From an uncultured Chlamydiaceae bacterium (GTDB taxonomy: Bacteria; Chlamydiota; Chlamydiia; Chlamydiales; Parachlamydiaceae): DNA of 7,849 bases. Within the stretch, counting starts at the first letter, position 1; the number at the start of each line of letters is the position of its first letter. The stretch spans positions 1 to 7,849 of the forward strand of contig CAMFKA010000094.1 of NCBI GenBank assembly GCA_945957185.1. The letters are read 5' to 3'. Shown here piece by piece: positions 6,530-7,849 of this stretch. The notes beneath the pieces are model-generated. The model made no database searches. It saw only the letters and a list, made by a program, of their open reading frames with translations, and was not told the origin of the DNA. The translations under genes were made by a program, and so were the position numbers.

Positions 6530-6859
6530 TTACCTATGGAGGTACCATCCGAGAAGAAAAAGAATCAGAAGAGCGACTACCCACAAAAGAAATGGAGGCT
6601 CTTGAGACATCTCCAAAATCATCGTATCATTTTGGAGCTTCCCCTTGAGACTCCCTTTGGAATCCTCTTTATCTTTGGGTTTTACCTCATCGGAAAAGAC
6701 GGCCTTTAGCTCCGGAACATTTCGAATAGGAACGGAGTGAGCGAACCCCTCTTTCCAAACCAGAGAATCGGGAGTGACCCGTTTATCTCTGCGTAAGTCC
6801 TTGATTGAGTAGGGACCTTCTAAATGATCCCGGATGTCGAGATACCATATTTTCTTCAT
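6530..6859 (-). CDS. GYF_2-domain protein with C-terminal membrane anchor, 109 aa
   Basis: Residues 4-51 match the GYF_2 (DUF4339-type) pattern: WYLD at 5-8, EGPYSIKDL at 14-22, V28-TP-D31, LVWKEGF at 33-39 and VPEL at 48-51. These small domains usually bind proline-rich or extended peptides in bacterial membrane-associated proteins. A Lys/Asp-rich linker (about 52-87) leads to one hydrophobic helix at 90-107 ending in YLHR, so the protein should be tail-anchored with the GYF_2 domain in the cytoplasm. There is no signal peptide. Its partner is unknown; the neighbours TilS and FtsH are candidates only by position. The start has no visible Shine-Dalgarno, and an in-frame TAA lies 12 bases upstream, so this ATG is the only reasonable start. 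It heads the minus-strand gene set and ends seven bases before tilS. Confidence 0.82.
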   Translation of the reverse strand: MKKIWYLDIRDHLEGPYSIKDLRRDKRVTPDSLVWKEGFAHSVPIRNVPELKAVFSDEVKPKDKEDSKGSLKGKLQNDTMILEMSQEPPFLLWVVALLILFLLGWYLHR

Positions 6860-6913
6860 AATAAAGTTAATTTATAGTAATATGAGCACTAATCACAACA
6901 ACAAAATAGCAAA
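6860..6913. promoter_or_regulatory. divergent A+T-rich intergenic promoter region
   Basis: These 54 bases separate the minus-strand set from the plus-strand permease gene and must hold both 5' signals. Minus strand: TTGTGA (6898-6893), 16-base spacer, TATAAA (6876-6871). Plus strand: TTCATA (6855-6860), 17-base spacer, TAATAT (6878-6883). The two -10 candidates almost touch, so polymerases could compete. Neither gene has a purine-rich Shine-Dalgarno. The permease leader ends in CAA repeats and A-rich sequence (6896-6913), which would be unstructured. The minus-strand promoter would give a leader of only about five bases. Confidence 0.4.
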
Positions 6914-7801
6914 ATGCCCACGCTTTGGCGTTATTTAATCATCCAATATCTAAAAGTGCTGACGCTCAGCGTGATTGCTTTTGTCATCATTTTGCTCACC
7001 CTTCGACTGGACGAGATCGCTCACTTTGCAACACTCGGCGCCGAAGGTTACTACATTCTACTGTATACCTTATTTCAAATCCCCTACATTTTACCTATTG
7101 CTCTTCCCATTTCCGCGTTGATCTCCTCATTAATTCTCGTGCGCTCCCTTTCGAAAAAGCAGGAACTGACCGCATTAAGAGCTAGCGGATTTTCATTTCG
7201 AGCGTTATTCGCCCCTCTCTTTTTTTCTGCTGCAATCCTCTCCGTTGGAAATTTTGTCATCATTTCCGAATTTGCGACCAAATCGCACTTGACCACGAGT
7301 TTATTAAAAAACCAACTTCGCTCCGTCAATCCCCTCCTTTTGCTGCATAACAAGCATTTGATGAACATCAAAGGGTTCTTTTTCGATTCGCTAGGGGATT
7401 CTAGATTGGGAGAGCTCGCCGGCGATAGCATTTTAGCGTTCCCCAATCAGCATGATGAACGATTGTCACTTCTCGTTGCGGGGAAGCTACAAGCCTCTCC
7501 GGAGGCTTTTGGTGGAGAAGATATCTCCCTCATCACCAGCAAAGAGGGAAAAGAGATGATCATCGAAAACATCCACCTCATGGACTCCCCCATCGAAGAC
7601 TTCTCCCACCTCATCGAGAGAAAAGTTTGGACACTCAACAACGACCATTTAGGAATTTCCTTGCTCCTCGCAAAAATGGAAGAAGAGAACTATTTTCTGA
7701 ACAAAGCCATCGAAGACAACGCTCCGAAAGAGGAAATCAAACAACATAAGCGCACACAGTATAGAGGATGGATAGAGATCGCTAGAAGAGTATCCGGAGC
7801 G
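6914..7801 (+). CDS. LptF/LptG (YjgP/YjgQ) family LPS-export permease, 3'-truncated at the contig end
   Basis: LptF and LptG form the membrane part of the LptB2FG ABC transporter, which extracts LPS/LOS from the inner membrane and passes it to LptC/LptA. Visible are three N-terminal membrane helices (about 16-30, 58-77 and 97-117), the family pattern LPIALPIS (60-67), and SLSKKQELTALRASG (78-92), the conserved cytoplasmic loop that contacts LptB. About 118-250 fits the periplasmic beta-jellyroll. The 296 genomic residues stop at RRVSGA, where the fourth helix should begin; full family members have about 360 residues and six helices. The remaining in-frame residues and stop (7802-7822) are sequencing adapter, so the true 3' end is missing. 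I cannot tell LptF from LptG; in Chlamydia two such genes are adjacent near tilS. No Shine-Dalgarno is seen, and an in-frame TAA at 6890-6892 limits the start to this ATG. Confidence 0.92.
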
Positions 7802-7849
7802 CTGTCTCTTATACACATCTGACGCTGCCGACGACTAGTCGAGTGTAGA
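7802..7849. other. Illumina Nextera (Tn5) sequencing adapter left in the assembly
   Basis: 7802-7820 is CTGTCTCTTATACACATCT, the exact 19-base reverse complement of the engineered Tn5 mosaic end used in Nextera libraries. 7821-7834 (GACGCTGCCGACGA) is the rest of the read-1 adapter. 7835-7842 (CTAGTCGA) is in the i5 index position, and 7843-7849 (GTGTAGA) begins the P5 sequence. The order and spacing match a read-through of a short library insert. This stretch is not genomic DNA. Confidence 0.98.

Noticed and set aside
6882..6938. Short upstream ORF overlapping the permease start (18 codons from ATG at 6882)
   Set aside because: It has no ribosome binding site and no recognisable peptide. 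The permease frame is strongly supported, and such ORFs are expected by chance.
7084..7446. 120-codon minus-strand ORF opposite the permease gene
   Set aside because: It is antisense to the conserved membrane helices and loop of the LptF/G family and has no features of its own.
7491..7510. Intrinsic terminator inside the permease gene (7-bp stem AAGCCTC/GAGGCTT followed by TT)
   Set aside because: It lies well inside an intact coding region, the stem is short and the T-run after it is minimal. Most likely a chance fold.
7802..7820. A natural Tn5/IS50-like transposon end interrupting the permease gene
   Set aside because: The 19 bases are the engineered mosaic end and are followed by Illumina adapter, an index and P5. 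This is library construction residue, not an insertion.

Overview
The window looks like a complete short assembly contig from a bacterium of the phylum Chlamydiae, probably an environmental (Parachlamydia/Waddlia-like) lineage rather than Chlamydia itself. This rests on three points. FtsH is about 910 residues, with an extracytoplasmic region of roughly 340 residues as in chlamydial FtsH. tilS sits directly upstream of ftsH without the hpt gene found between them in Firmicutes. A gene of the LptF/LptG permease family lies next to tilS, which matches my recollection of the CT838-CT841 neighbourhood of Chlamydia trachomatis. Genus and species cannot be fixed from the sequence alone.

Layout. Positions 101-1372 (+) encode a 423-residue protein I do not recognise. 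It has a Ser-rich N-terminus, one hydrophobic segment and a C-terminal part that vaguely resembles a GNAT fold. Positions 1373-1585 separate two convergent genes and hold a striking nested palindrome (1434-1570) that probably also works as a bidirectional terminator. From 6859 down to 1586 (-) runs a compact, probably co-transcribed set: a small tail-anchored GYF_2-domain protein, tilS (tRNA-Ile lysidine synthetase), ftsH (membrane AAA+ zinc protease), a hotdog-fold acyl-CoA thioesterase and a Nudix hydrolase of the 8-oxo-dGTPase type. A 54-bp A+T-rich divergent intergenic region (6860-6913) separates this set from an LptF/LptG-family permease on the + strand (from 6914).

The permease gene is not complete. 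The last 48 bases (7802-7849) are not genomic: they are the Tn5 mosaic end, the Illumina Nextera read-1 adapter, an i5 index and the beginning of P5. The apparent last six residues and stop codon of the permease ORF come from this adapter.

How the genes fit together. TilS is essential for AUA decoding, FtsH controls membrane-protein quality, and LptF/G-type permeases extract LPS/LOS for export, so most of the window is core, conserved chlamydial chromosome. The accessory part is the left end (unknown gene plus palindromic element), and the observations most worth following are there. I did not find a new defence system, CRISPR array, phage or natural mobile element.
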